From assembly GCA_017436955.1 (NCBI GenBank), contig JAFSCD010000014.1, positions 1 to 32,799 on the forward strand: a stretch of 32,799 nt of DNA, given 5' to 3'. Below the pieces are notes generated by a model. That model saw only the letters and a program-made list of their open reading frames with translations, did not search any database and was not told the DNA's origin. Positions 14,983-25,993 of the stretch are shown here, piece by piece. The first letter of the stretch is position 1. Every line of letters begins with the position of its first letter. Source of the DNA: Oscillospiraceae bacterium (lineage in GTDB: Bacteria > Bacillota > Clostridia > Oscillospirales > Oscillospiraceae). The position numbers were made by a program, and so were the translations under genes.

Positions 14983-15011
14983 ATTATAGCCGAAAAAATC
15001 AAGAAGGTCAA
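14983..15011 (-). promoter_or_regulatory. Strong sigma-A promoter for the rpmH operon
   Basis: The minus strand reads TTGACC (15006-15011), exactly 17 bp, TATAAT (14983-14988). Confidence 0.88.
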
Positions 15012-15055
15012 TATATTTTTTCTGTTTTATGGGATTTTTGATGGCTTTTTGCTGT

Positions 15056-15146
15056 AGGGGCGACCCTCTCAGCCAAAAAGCAAAGATTTTTTGCCAGCTC
15101 CCCCAAAGGGGGAGACAAGAGGGCGGATGTGGGCATCCGCCCCTAC
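15056..15146. repeat. Dispersed repeat patch (family C end plus family D hairpin)
   Basis: GGGGCGACCCTCTCAGCC is followed by GCCAGCTCCCCCAAAGGGGGAG, resembling the right end of family C. Then comes the 26-bp palindromic family D hairpin, identical to 11870-11895. It lies between the CapA-like gene and the rpmH promoter. Confidence 0.7.
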
Positions 15147-15170
15147 ATTCAATCCTTCGGTGCGGCGGAA

Positions 15171-16640
15171 TTACTCCGTCCACACGATGTCTTCCGTGGG
15201 CTCCTCGGTGGAATCCTCCGTAGGCGGCTCGGTAGGCTCCACGGGCGGCTCGGTGGGAGCGTCGGTGGGCGCCTGGGTAGGCGGTTCCGTGGGCGGCTCG
15301 GTGGGAGCGTCGGTGGGCGCCTGGGTCGGCGCCTGGGTAGGCGGTTCCGTAGGCGCGTCGGTGGGCACCTGGGTCGGCTCCTGGGTAGGCGCCTCGGTGG
15401 GCGGCTCGGTAGGTGCCTTCGTGGGCTTCTGGGTGGGTGCCTCTGTAGGCGGCTCGGTAGGTGCCTTCGTAGGCTTCTGGGTGGGTGCCTGCGTAGGCGG
15501 TTCGGTGGGATCGGCATAGTTGGGCGGAATATCCGGACCGGTAAAGGTGCCGCGCAGCTTGGACAGCACCCGCTCGTATTCTACAGTACCCTCTGCGTAA
15601 GGCGTGGGCTGGTAGTTATTATAGTTGGAGGTGGAGCTGATACAGCAGGGGATAATGTTCAGCTTACCCAGATGTACAGTACCGTCGCTTTCCCGGATCA
15701 CTTCCTGCTGCACGATGGCAGAATCCTTATCCCGGGGATTGCGGTTGCCGCCGAAGGAGAAATTGCCCAGGCTGTACATAATGATACCGCCGTTGTATTC
15801 CTCAATCTCCTGCAGCACGTGGGGATGGTGACCCCAAACAATATCGCAGCCGGCGTCGATGGCGGTGTGGGCGATATGGATCTGATTCTCGTTGGGACTG
15901 TAGATACCCTCGTCACCGCGGTGCAGCGCAAGAATGACGATCTCCGCGCCGTTGGCACGAAGCTGTGCCACTTCTTCACGCAGATCGGCTTCGTCCATCG
16001 TGAAGCTGATGGCGTACATACCGATCTTCAGACCGTTTTTGGTGGTGAACAGCACGCTGCCCTGATGCTCGGCGTATTTGATGCCGGAGGCATCCAGCGC
16101 GTTCTTCGTGGAGGTCAGACCGGGCTGACCGTAGTCATAGGTGTGGTTGTTGGCAAGGCTGACGACTTCCACGGAACTGCCGGTGAGGATCTGGGTATAC
16201 GCCAGCGGACCCCGGAAGCGGAAGCGCTTGTCCTGGGCGGTGCCGACGCCCTTTTCCGCGAAAACGCCTTCCAGATTGGTGAAGGTACATTCATCAGCGG
16301 CAAAAATGTCCGCCACATTACGGTAGGGGTAATCGTAAACCACACCGACGGTGTTGACAAAATTATCGGAGCCTTCCCAATCGCCTTCCTCGGTGCCCAG
16401 GGTGCTGTCGCCGGTGAAGGTCAGCAGGAAGGTTTCGGACTGCGGCTCGGTGGGTGCCTGGGTAGGCGCCTGGGTGGGTGCTTCAGTGGGCGCCTGGGTG
16501 GGCGCTGTGGTAGGCTCGGTGGCAGGCGGCTCGGTAGGCACATCGGGCGTCATCGCGTCCAGGCAAAAGGCCAGCACCAGATTCACCACCAAAACGGCAG
16601 CCAATACAGCGATGAGAATATATTGACGTTTTTTGTTCAT
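15171..16640 (-). CDS. CapA-like (PgsA/YwtB-type) surface protein with long Pro/Thr repeats
   Basis: A 489-aa extracytoplasmic protein. The ATG at 16640 (MNKKRQYILIAVL) has AAAGGTGG upstream. Residues 7-27 anchor it; a Pro/Thr/Glu linker covers about 31-67. The CapA metallophosphatase-like domain follows: LTFTGDSTLG, FTNLEGVF, VVSLANNHTYDYG, VILALHRGDEG, CDIVWGHHPHVLQ and MYSLGNFSFGG. From about residue 378 on, the protein is a low-complexity run of TEPPTQAPT-type repeats ending in EDIVWTE. CapA-type proteins act in poly-gamma-glutamate or related surface polymer export, but no capB/capC neighbours exist, so the substrate is unknown. Surface exposure and possible O-glycosylation of the repeat are inference. 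Confidence 0.87.
   Translation of the reverse strand: MNKKRQYILIAVLAAVLVVNLVLAFCLDAMTPDVPTEPPATEPTTAPTQAPTEAPTQAPTQAPTEPQSETFLLTFTGDSTLGTEEGDWEGSDNFVNTVGVVYDYPYRNVADIFAADECTFTNLEGVFAEKGVGTAQDKRFRFRGPLAYTQILTGSSVEVVSLANNHTYDYGQPGLTSTKNALDASGIKYAEHQGSVLFTTKNGLKIGMYAISFTMDEADLREEVAQLRANGAEIVILALHRGDEGIYSPNENQIHIAHTAIDAGCDIVWGHHPHVLQEIEEYNGGIIMYSLGNFSFGGNRNPRDKDSAIVQQEVIRESDGTVHLGKLNIIPCCISSTSNYNNYQPTPYAEGTVEYERVLSKLRGTFTGPDIPPNYADPTEPPTQAPTQKPTKAPTEPPTEAPTQKPTKAPTEPPTEAPTQEPTQVPTDAPTEPPTQAPTQAPTDAPTEPPTEPPTQAPTDAPTEPPVEPTEPPTEDSTEEPTEDIVWTE
15210..15513 (-). repeat. Pro/Thr-coding minisatellite inside the CapA-like gene
   Basis: About 300 bp of short imperfect tandem repeats of a ~12-bp unit encode (T/A)PTEPPTQ-type modules. 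Longer sub-units, for example EAPTQKPTKAPTEPPT, are duplicated twice in a row. Such DNA is prone to length change by slipped replication. Confidence 0.85.
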
Positions 16641-16670
16641 AAAAATCCACCTTTCAGGGGGTGATGTCAT

Positions 16671-16840
16671 ACCCTCTCCCGGGGAGAGGGTGGCTTTTGC
16701 GGAGCAAAAGACGGGTGTGGAACGGCGTGCATTTTAATGCCGCAGAAGTCTTGAGGTTTTGCTAATTTAGGATGATTGCCCGCATTCCTCATCCGCCCTC
16801 ACGTTCGTTCGGGCACCTTCCCCCCGGGGGAAGGTATAGG
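16671..16840. repeat. Dispersed intergenic repeat, family E, copy 1
   Basis: About 170 bp running from ACCCTCTCCCGGGGAGAGGGTG to CACCTTCCCCCCGGGGGAAGG. A second copy lies at 32478-32645. The two share the ends, a GACGGGTGTGGAACGGCGTGC segment and TTGCCCGCATTCC. Ends form palindromic inverted repeats. It sits between typA and the CapA-like gene and could act as a transcription barrier. Confidence 0.82.
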
Positions 16841-16851
16841 GGTACGGTGTG

Positions 16852-18684
16852 TTACTGCTCCTGGTTGCGCTTTTTCATCAGGTTGCGCATACGGGTGGCG
16901 TGATCCAGCTCCCGCTTGCGGATGCGCAGGCTCTTGGGCGTACATTCCAGCAGCTCATCGTCAGCCAAAAATTCCAGACACTGCTCCAAAGACAGCACTC
17001 TGGGCGTGGTCAGGCGCAGAGCTTCATCCGAGCCGGAGGCACGCATATTGGTAAGCTGCTTTTTCTTGCAGACGTTGACGGTCATATCCTCGTTGCGGCT
17101 GCAGATGCCCACCACCATACCGGCGTAGACCGGGGTGCCGGGACCGATGAACAGCGTGCCCCGTTCCTGCGCGGCGTGCAGACCGTAGGTGACGGCTTCG
17201 CCGCTTTCAAAGCTGATGAGAGAGCCTACCTGACGGCGCTCGATCTCGCCCTTCATAGGGGCATAGCTGTCCAGAATACTGCTCATAATGCCTTCGCCGC
17301 GGGTATCGGTGAGGAATTCGTTGCGGTAGCCGAACAGACCCCGGGAAGGGATCAAAAATTCCAGCCGGTAGCGGTTGCCCATCGGGGTCATGGACAACAG
17401 ATCGCCCTTGCGGCGACCGATCTTCTCAATGACCGCGCCCATACAGGCTTCCGGCACGTCCGCGACCATCCGCTCGATGGGCTCGCAGAGCTTGCCGTCG
17501 ATCTCCTTGGTCAGCACTCTGGGTGTGGAAACGGAGAATTCAAAGCCTTCCCGGCGCATGGTCTCCATCAGGATACTCAGGTGCATTTCGCCGCGACCGG
17601 CTACGTTGAAGGCGTCGGTGCCCTGCTCGGTGACGTGGAGGGAAACATCCTTCAGAAGCTCCTTCTCCAGACGGTCACGCAGATTCCGGGAGGTGACGAA
17701 TTTGCCTTCCTTGCCGGCAAAGGGAGAATCGTTGACGGCGAAGGTCATTTCGATGGTGGGATCACTGATCTTCACAAAGGGCAGGGCCTCCGGCGCGTCC
17801 GGCGCGCAGAGCGTTCTGCCGATGGTGATGTCCGCCATACCGGACAGCGCCACGATCTCGCCGGCGCTTGCCTGCTGGATCGGTACTTTACCCAGACCGT
17901 CATAGGCATAGAGGGCAACCACCTTGCCCTTGGATCGCATTTCGGGGTTGTGATAGTCGCAGATGGCGACCTCCTGATTGACCTTGATGGTGCCGCGCTC
18001 GATGCGACCCACGGCGATACGGCCTACGTATTCGTTATAGTCGATAGAGGACACCAGAAGCTGCAGCGGCGCATCGGCATCGCCCCTGGGGGCGTCGATG
18101 TAATTGACGATGGTCTCGAAAAGCGGCTTAAGATCGGTGCCGGCTTCGTGAGGACCGTAGGCAGCGGTGCCCTGTCTGCCGGAGCAGAAGATGGTGGGGG
18201 AGTTGAACTGCTCGTCGGTGGCGTTCAGGTCCAGCAGCAGCTCCAGGACTTCGTCCATTACCTCGTCGATACGGGCATCGGGCTTGTCGATCTTGTTGAC
18301 CACCACGATGACCTTGTGACCCAGCTCCAGCGCCTTTTGCAGCACAAAACGGGTCTGGGGCATGGGACCTTCGGCGGCGTCCACCAGCAGCAGAACGCCG
18401 TTGACCATCTTCAGGATGCGCTCCACCTCGCCGCCGAAATCGGCGTGACCGGGGGTATCCACGATGTTGATCTTGACGTCTTTGTAGGTGACGGCGGTGT
18501 TCTTGGCGAGAATGGTGATGCCACGCTCACGTTCCAGATCGCCGGAGTCCATGACCCGGTCCTGGGTCACCTGATTTTCACGGTATATACCGCCCTGCCG
18601 CAGCATTTCGTCCACGAGAGTGGTCTTGCCGTGGTCAACGTGGGCGATAATGGCAATATTGCGGATGTTTTCCTGAGATGCCAT
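16852..18684 (-). CDS. typA: Translational GTPase TypA/BipA
   Basis: A 610-aa ribosome-associated GTPase of the EF-G family, involved in 50S subunit assembly and growth under stress or cold. The G-domain motifs are present: [15 protein letters not shown] (G1), [13 protein letters not shown] (G2), [15 protein letters not shown] (G3) and [11 protein letters not shown] (G4). The BipA-specific C-terminal region follows ([57 protein letters not shown]). Full length compared with family (~605-615 aa). It is monocistronic, with its own promoter. Confidence 0.97.
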   Translation of the reverse strand: MASQENIRNIAIIAHVDHGKTTLVDEMLRQGGIYRENQVTQDRVMDSGDLERERGITILAKNTAVTYKDVKINIVDTPGHADFGGEVERILKMVNGVLLLVDAAEGPMPQTRFVLQKALELGHKVIVVVNKIDKPDARIDEVMDEVLELLLDLNATDEQFNSPTIFCSGRQGTAAYGPHEAGTDLKPLFETIVNYIDAPRGDADAPLQLLVSSIDYNEYVGRIAVGRIERGTIKVNQEVAICDYHNPEMRSKGKVVALYAYDGLGKVPIQQASAGEIVALSGMADITIGRTLCAPDAPEALPFVKISDPTIEMTFAVNDSPFAGKEGKFVTSRNLRDRLEKELLKDVSLHVTEQGTDAFNVAGRGEMHLSILMETMRREGFEFSVSTPRVLTKEIDGKLCEPIERMVADVPEACMGAVIEKIGRRKGDLLSMTPMGNRYRLEFLIPSRGLFGYRNEFLTDTRGEGIMSSILDSYAPMKGEIERRQVGSLISFESGEAVTYGLHAAQERGTLFIGPGTPVYAGMVVGICSRNEDMTVNVCKKKQLTNMRASGSDEALRLTTPRVLSLEQCLEFLADDELLECTPKSLRIRKRELDHATRMRNLMKKRNQEQ

Positions 18685-18738
18685 AGAAAATAGCTCCTTC
18701 TAGTGTCTAGAATATACAATAAATATCTTAACCTATAA

Positions 18739-18767
18739 AATATAGCACATAACCCGGAGAAATGCAA
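18739..18767 (-). promoter_or_regulatory. Sigma-A promoter for typA
   Basis: The minus strand reads TTGCAT (18762-18767), 17 bp, TATATT (18739-18744), 55 nt before the typA start codon. Confidence 0.7.
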
Positions 18768-18790
18768 TATTCTTGGGAAAGAAACCCAAA

Positions 18791-18830
18791 GGATTGCCGC
18801 ACAAAAAGGGCAGGGAGACTCACAATGACA
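18791..18830. repeat. Remnant right end of a TGTCAT/ATGACA element
   Basis: GGATTGCCGCAC...CACAATGACA matches the right-hand part of family B (compare GGATTGCCGCG...CGCAATGACA near 23563-23598). No left end is adjacent. Confidence 0.5.
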
Positions 18831-18840
18831 CACTACGGAC

Positions 18841-18874
18841 AACGAAAGGGCGTGTTGACAAGCAACACGCCCTT
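18841..18874 (-). terminator. Terminator-like hairpin downstream of guaB
   Basis: An 11-bp perfect stem, AAGGGCGTGTT with AACACGCCCTT (18846-18856 with 18864-18874), and a 7-nt loop lie 5 nt past the guaB stop. The T-tract on the minus strand is weak (TTCGTT), so efficiency is uncertain. Confidence 0.65.
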
Positions 18875-18879
18875 GTGGA

Positions 18880-20385
18880 TCATTTTGCGGCAGAGGTGGA
18901 GCGCAATGTGACATCGTGGGCGCCGCCTTCCACAATGGAGGTGGCGGAGACCAGGGTCAGCTTGGCTTCCTTCTGCAGGTCGGGGATGGTGATGACACCG
19001 CAGTTGCACATAGTGGACTTGACCTTATAAAGAGATGCTTCCACATTATCGTGCAGAGAGCCGGCGTAAGTAACGTAGGAGTCAACGCCCTCTTCAAAGT
19101 TCAGCTTGGTGGCGCCACCAAGATCGTAGCGCTGCCAGTTCCGCGCGCGGTTGGAGCCTTCGCCCCAGTACTCCTTCATATATGCGCCGTTTACCATCAC
19201 CTTATTGGTGGGGCTTTCGTCAAACCGGGCGAAATAGCGACCCAGCATCATAAAGTCAGCGCCCATAGCCAGCGCCAGAGTCATGTGGTAATCGTGAACG
19301 ATACCGCCGTCGGAGCAGATGGGCACATAAATGCCGGTCTCCTTAAAATACTCGTCCCGGGCTGCAGCCACCTCGATCAGCGCCGTCGCCTGACCGCGGC
19401 CGATGCCCTTGGTCTCACGGGTGATGCAGATGGAGCCGCCGCCGATGCCGACCTTGACAAAGTCAGCGCCTGCTTCTGCCAGGAAGCGGAAGCCGTCACG
19501 GTCCACCACGTTGCCGGCGCCGATCTTCACGCTGTCGCCGTAATGCTCCCGGACCCAGGCGATGGTCTTTTGCTGCCAGCAGGTGTAGCCCTCGGAGGAG
19601 TCGATGCACAGCACATCCGCACCGGCGTCCAGCAGCGCGGGAATACGCTGGGCATAGTCACGGGTGTTGATGCCGGCACCCACAAGATAGCGCTTCTTGC
19701 TGTCCAGCAGCTCCAGGGGATGCGCCTTGTGGGAGGAGTAGTCCTTGCGGAATACGAAATACATCAGGTGATCGTTCTCATCCACGATGGGAAGGCTATT
19801 CAGCTTGTGATCCCAGATGATGTCGTTGGCTTCCTTCAGCGTGGTATCCGCCGGAGCCACGATCAGCTTTTCACGGGGGGTCATAAAGCTGCCCACCTTC
19901 TCGGAAGGATCCATACGGGACACGCGGTAGTCACGACCGGTGACGATGCCCAGGAGCTTTCCGGTGGCGGTGCCGTCTTCGGTGATGGCTACGGTAGAGA
20001 AACCGTTGCGCTCCTTCAGCGCCAGCACGTCAGCCAGGGTGTTTTCCGGCGTCAGATTGGAGGCGGACACGACGAAGCCGGCCTTGTAGCCCTTTACCCG
20101 TGCCACCATAGCGGCCTGGGATTCGATGGACTGGGAGCCGTAGATGAAGCTGATGCCGCCTTCCTTCGCCAGAGCGATGGCAAGGGTATCGTTGGAGACA
20201 GACTGCATAATGGCAGATGTCAAAGGAATGTTCAGAGAAATTGCCGGCTCCTCCACGCCCTTGCGGAATTTGGTAAGGGGCGTGCGCAGGGAAACGTTTG
20301 CCGGGATGCAATCTTCAGAGGTGTAGCCGGGGATCAGCAGATATTCGCTGAAGGTACGGCTGGGCTCGGACATATAATGTGCCAT
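18880..20385 (-). CDS. guaB: IMP dehydrogenase, Tritrichomonas-like subclass
   Basis: A 501-aa enzyme that oxidises IMP to XMP, the committed step of GMP synthesis. The barrel contains the catalytic loop [16 protein letters not shown] with the nucleophile Cys320. Two CBS segments are inserted at about 105-220 ([19 protein letters not shown]). The mobile flap has [12 protein letters not shown] with Arg419-Tyr420. The stretch [10 protein letters not shown] (instead of the usual bacterial GPGSICTTR) and [12 protein letters not shown] are typical of the Tritrichomonas foetus IMPDH, an enzyme regarded as bacterial in origin, and residues align with a one-residue offset. The gene is monocistronic with its own promoter. 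Confidence 0.95.
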   Translation of the reverse strand: MAHYMSEPSRTFSEYLLIPGYTSEDCIPANVSLRTPLTKFRKGVEEPAISLNIPLTSAIMQSVSNDTLAIALAKEGGISFIYGSQSIESQAAMVARVKGYKAGFVVSASNLTPENTLADVLALKERNGFSTVAITEDGTATGKLLGIVTGRDYRVSRMDPSEKVGSFMTPREKLIVAPADTTLKEANDIIWDHKLNSLPIVDENDHLMYFVFRKDYSSHKAHPLELLDSKKRYLVGAGINTRDYAQRIPALLDAGADVLCIDSSEGYTCWQQKTIAWVREHYGDSVKIGAGNVVDRDGFRFLAEAGADFVKVGIGGGSICITRETKGIGRGQATALIEVAAARDEYFKETGIYVPICSDGGIVHDYHMTLALAMGADFMMLGRYFARFDESPTNKVMVNGAYMKEYWGEGSNRARNWQRYDLGGATKLNFEEGVDSYVTYAGSLHDNVEASLYKVKSTMCNCGVITIPDLQKEAKLTLVSATSIVEGGAHDVTLRSTSAAK

Positions 20386-20402
20386 TTTGATCTCCTCCTG
20401 AT

Positions 20403-20426
20403 GGTAATAGGTGTAGATTTATTACC
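20403..20426. promoter_or_regulatory. Inverted repeat in the guaB leader
   Basis: GGTAATA (20403-20409) and TATTACC (20420-20426) form a 7-bp dyad in the leader, between the -10 (20431-20436) and the ribosome binding site. It could be an operator or an mRNA hairpin. No regulator can be named. Confidence 0.4.
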
Positions 20427-20430
20427 CCTA

Positions 20431-20459
20431 AATATACCACAGCAACGGCTTGGGGTCAA
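20431..20459 (-). promoter_or_regulatory. Sigma-A promoter for guaB
   Basis: The minus strand reads TTGACC (20454-20459), 17 bp, TATATT (20431-20436), 46 nt before the guaB start. Confidence 0.82.
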
Positions 20460-20490
20460 TACTTTGATTTGTAAAAATGTGGGGATTTTC

Positions 20491-20645
20491 TGTCATTACG
20501 AGGAAAACGGCGGGACCAAGGCCCCGCCCTACGGCAACCCTTAAAGACCGATTGTAGGGCGGGGGTTTACTCCCGCCGCAGGTTTACGGTCGGATTGGAA
20601 ATCAGCCCCTACGATAAAACTTCGGTGCATCCGCAGGGGCGAAAG
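20491..20645. repeat. Composite repeat patch in the guaB-secA gap
   Basis: It opens with a left-end fragment TGTCATTACGAGG of the ATGACA families. A GC-rich stretch follows with GGCCCCGCCCTACGGCAACCC and TTGTAGGGCGGGGG as inverted partners. Then comes a family D-like tail, CCCCTACGATAAAACTTCGGTGCAT. This accounts for most of the 365-bp intergenic region. The rest is the guaB leader and the secA promoter. Confidence 0.65.
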
Positions 20646-20683
20646 GAAAATTTACAAATAGGCTATGATTTTTTGCAAAGCCG

Positions 20684-20692
20684 TGTTATAAT
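20684..20692 (+). promoter_or_regulatory. Extended -10 promoter for secA
   Basis: TGTTATAAT (TGn-TATAAT) lies 59 nt before the secA start. No convincing -35 at 16-18 bp, which fits an extended -10 promoter. Confidence 0.65.
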
Positions 20693-20750
20693 GTATTAAA
20701 CTGGAATGTTATAGCCATTTTGAAATACTAATTCGACGAGGTATGCGTTT

Positions 20751-23492
<2,742 letters not shown>

Positions 23493-23499
23493 GTATTAT

Positions 23500-23598
23500 T
23501 GTCATTGCGAACCAGTGCGCACACTGGTGTGGCAATTCCCCAAGCTTTTCGGAATTTTTAGGGGATTGCCGCGTCGTCTTCGGCTCCTCGCAATGACA
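23500..23598. repeat. MITE-like element, TGTCAT...ATGACA family B, copy 2
   Basis: A 99-bp unit that begins TGTCATTGCGAACCAGTG and ends CTCCTCGCAATGACA, giving 11-bp outer inverted repeats. Its left half resembles the copy at 7565-7659 (CCAGTGCGCACACTGGTGTGGCAAT). It fills the secA-pgeF gap and leaves no clear terminator, so the two genes might be co-transcribed. Confidence 0.78.
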
Positions 23599-23617
23599 CC
23601 GGTTTTTAGGAGCGGCT

Positions 23618-24418
23618 ATGTCGGTGATCATTCAGAAAAAGGGAATATTGGAATATCTGACCGCCGAAGGGATCACGGCGCCCCACGCGTTCACCACCCG
23701 TCTGGGCGGTGTCAGCACCGGGATGTTTGCAGCGATGAACATCGGGCTGCATCCGGGCGAAAAAGCGGAGAATGTGGAGAAAAATCTGCAGATCCTGGGC
23801 GAAGCCATCGGCTTTGACCCCCAAATGCTGATCTGCACCCGGCAGACCCATTCGGATATCGTCCGTGTGGTAACAGCGGAAGATTATTTGGGTATCGACC
23901 ATCATGATTACCCCGAGTGCGATGCGCTCATCACGGCGCAGCCCGGTGTGGCGCTGAAGGTGTTTACCGCCGATTGCACGCCGATTTTGCTCCACGATCC
24001 GGTCACCGGCGCGGTGGGCGCGGTCCACGCCGGCTGGCGGGGAACGGCGGCGGATATTGCCGGCAAGACCGTGCGGAGAATGGAAGAAGCCTTCGGCGCA
24101 AAGCCGGGGAACATCCGGGCGGCCATCGGTCCCAATATCGGCTGGTGCTGCTTTGAGACCGATGCGGATGTGCCGCAGGCAATGGTAAAAGCCCTGGGCG
24201 AAAGGGCAAACAGCCACATCCGTACCCAAAACGGAAAATATTATGTAAACCTAAAAGCCATCAACGCGGAATTCCTGCGCCGGGCAGGTGTAAAGCACAT
24301 CGACATCAGCGATTGCTGCACCAAATGCGAAAGCACCCGGTTCTGGTCCCACCGGATCACCGGCAAAAACCGGGGATCCCAGGGCGCGATCATTGTATGT
24401 AAGGGGGCATCGCTGTGA
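23618..24418 (+). CDS. pgeF: Peptidoglycan editing factor PgeF (YfiH, laccase-domain)
   Basis: A 266-aa cytoplasmic protein of the COG1496 family. In E. coli it removes mis-incorporated L-serine from muropeptide precursors; related proteins show purine-nucleoside hydrolase/laccase-like activities. Signature metal ligands are present: LICTRQTHSDIV, VFTADCTPILLHDP and AVHAGWRGTAADIA, then the C-terminal CTKCESTRFWSHRITG. AGGAG precedes the ATG. The final codon overlaps the start of the next gene (GTGA). Confidence 0.94.
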   Translation: MSVIIQKKGILEYLTAEGITAPHAFTTRLGGVSTGMFAAMNIGLHPGEKAENVEKNLQILGEAIGFDPQMLICTRQTHSDIVRVVTAEDYLGIDHHDYPECDALITAQPGVALKVFTADCTPILLHDPVTGAVGAVHAGWRGTAADIAGKTVRRMEEAFGAKPGNIRAAIGPNIGWCCFETDADVPQAMVKALGERANSHIRTQNGKYYVNLKAINAEFLRRAGVKHIDISDCCTKCESTRFWSHRITGKNRGSQGAIIVCKGASL

Positions 24419-25938
24419 AGCGTATTTTCATAATCGTGCTGTGCGTGGCGATGCTGCTGTGCGGCTGCGGCGTGCAAAACGCCGGAGATCCCACTATGCC
24501 CACCTATTTCGGCGACACCGACGGCATCCAGCCCGGCGGAACGGACAATACTGTGCAGGCGCTGTCGCTGATTTACGATCCCACCGGGCAGATGAATCCC
24601 TATCAGTGCGAAAACACCGCCAACCGGGCGCTGCTTTCTCTGGTGTACCAGGGTCTTTTCAGCGTCAACCGGGATTACGAGGCGGAGCCGGTGCTGTGCA
24701 AGCAGTATTCGGTGACCCCGGACTTAAAAACCTATACCTTCTATCTGGAGGAGGCCTGCTTCTCCGACGGCACCCGGGTGACCCCCAACGATGTGGCGGC
24801 AAGCCTGAATGAAGCCATGGAAAGCAACTGGTACGGCGGTCGGCTGCAGCAGGTGCGATCCATTTCCGTGGTGAGCGCCGGCATTGAGATCCAGCTCAAA
24901 ACGCCTATGGCGGAGCTGCCTCTGCTGCTGGATATCCCCATTGTGAAGGAAACGGAGCTGAAGGCGGACAGACCCCTGGGTACCGGTCCTTACCGGCTGG
25001 AGATCAACGGTCAGGAGGCGTATCTGCGGCGGCAAAGCGCCTGGTGGTGCAAAGCCCAGCTGCCGGTATACGGCGACGTGATCCCCCTGGTGAAGGGCGA
25101 GACGCCTGCCGAGATCCGGGATGCCTTTGAGTTTGACGGTGTCAGCCTGGTGGTATCCGACCCCGGCTCTGACCGCTATGCGGATTACCGCAGCGACTAT
25201 GAGCTGTGGAGCGCCGAAAACGGCAAATTCCTGTATCTGGTCTGTAACGAAAAAAGTAAAATTTTCTCCGATCCTGCCATTCGCCGGGCGTTGACCCACG
25301 CGATCGACCGGGAGCTGCTGGCAGAGACCTATTATCAAGGCATCGCCCGACCGGCATCCTTGCCGGCATCGCCGCTGTCGCCCTGGTACAATTCCTCGCT
25401 GGCACAGCGTTACAGCTACGCGCCGGAGCTGTTTGCCGAGGCGGTGGCAAATGCCCAGCTGGAGGACAATTCCGTTACGATCCTGCTCAACGGCGATGAC
25501 GTCGTGCGCCACCGTGCCGGTCTTGCTATTGCGGATATGCTCCGAGCCGGCGGTTTGAAGGTGTCCATTATCAAAAGCTCCGCGGAGGATCTTGTGGAGA
25601 ATTTGCAATATGCGGAGTATGACCTGTATCTGGGGCAGACCAAGCTGTCTGCCAATATGGATATTTCCGCGTTTTTCGGCACCTATACCAGCCTGAATTA
25701 CGGCGGTCTGGCAGACCCGGCGCTGTACCAGATGAGTCTGGATGCTATGACCAATGCCGGTAACTTCTACAAGCTGTACCAATCCGTGATGGAAGAAGGG
25801 CAGCTTTGCCCCATCCTGTTCCAGAGTGACGCGGTGTTCGTGCAGCGCGGTGCGCTGCCGGATCTGGCACCGGCCCGGGACGGCATTTTCCATTACAGCC
25901 TGGGTCGCACCCTGGAAGACGCGCTGATAAAGGAATGA
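24415..25938 (+). CDS. Orphan extracytoplasmic solute-binding lipoprotein (SBP family 5)
   Basis: A 507-aa lipoprotein. The signal peptide MKRIFIIVLCVAMLLCGCG contains the lipobox LCGC, so lipidation is expected at Cys18. The mature part is an SBP_bac_5 (oligopeptide/nickel type) domain: LSLIYDPTGQMNPYQCEN, LKTYTFYLEEACFSDGTRVTPNDVAASL, RPLGTGPYRL, IRRALTHAIDRELLAETYYQG. It starts at a GTG that overlaps the pgeF stop. No permease or ATPase gene is in the window, so its transporter is unknown; it might serve a remote Opp/Dpp system. The context with pgeF and secA is not explained by transport. Confidence 0.86.
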   Translation: MKRIFIIVLCVAMLLCGCGVQNAGDPTMPTYFGDTDGIQPGGTDNTVQALSLIYDPTGQMNPYQCENTANRALLSLVYQGLFSVNRDYEAEPVLCKQYSVTPDLKTYTFYLEEACFSDGTRVTPNDVAASLNEAMESNWYGGRLQQVRSISVVSAGIEIQLKTPMAELPLLLDIPIVKETELKADRPLGTGPYRLEINGQEAYLRRQSAWWCKAQLPVYGDVIPLVKGETPAEIRDAFEFDGVSLVVSDPGSDRYADYRSDYELWSAENGKFLYLVCNEKSKIFSDPAIRRALTHAIDRELLAETYYQGIARPASLPASPLSPWYNSSLAQRYSYAPELFAEAVANAQLEDNSVTILLNGDDVVRHRAGLAIADMLRAGGLKVSIIKSSAEDLVENLQYAEYDLYLGQTKLSANMDISAFFGTYTSLNYGGLADPALYQMSLDAMTNAGNFYKLYQSVMEEGQLCPILFQSDAVFVQRGALPDLAPARDGIFHYSLGRTLEDALIKE

Positions 25939-25961
25939 CACATCGTTTTATAGAAGAATTT

Positions 25962-25989
25962 GAGCGCCCCGATTGGGGCGCTCTTTTTT
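25962..25989 (+). terminator. Terminator downstream of pgeF and the SBP gene
   Basis: A perfect 9-bp stem, GAGCGCCCC with GGGGCGCTC, GATT loop and T6 tract, 23 nt past the SBP stop codon. It lies between convergent genes; the minus-strand T-tract is poor. Confidence 0.94.
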
Positions 25990-25993
25990 GGGA

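Noticed and set aside
14887-15170. Possible oriC beside rpmH
   Set aside because: No cluster of TTATCCACA-like DnaA boxes was seen and no dnaA gene is present in the window.
15129-16664. 511-aa plus-strand frame opposite the CapA-like gene, rich in Gly/Arg repeats
   Set aside because: It is the complement of the Pro/Thr repeat coding strand; the repeats explain the Gly/Arg composition.
20386-20750. Possible riboswitch (purine) in the guaB/secA gap
   Set aside because: The leader of guaB is under 50 nt and has no purine-riboswitch core; the rest of the gap is repeat and promoter sequence.
24724-25941. 405-aa minus-strand frame opposite the SBP gene
   Set aside because: It is a shadow of the SBP coding frame, which has a lipobox and family motifs.
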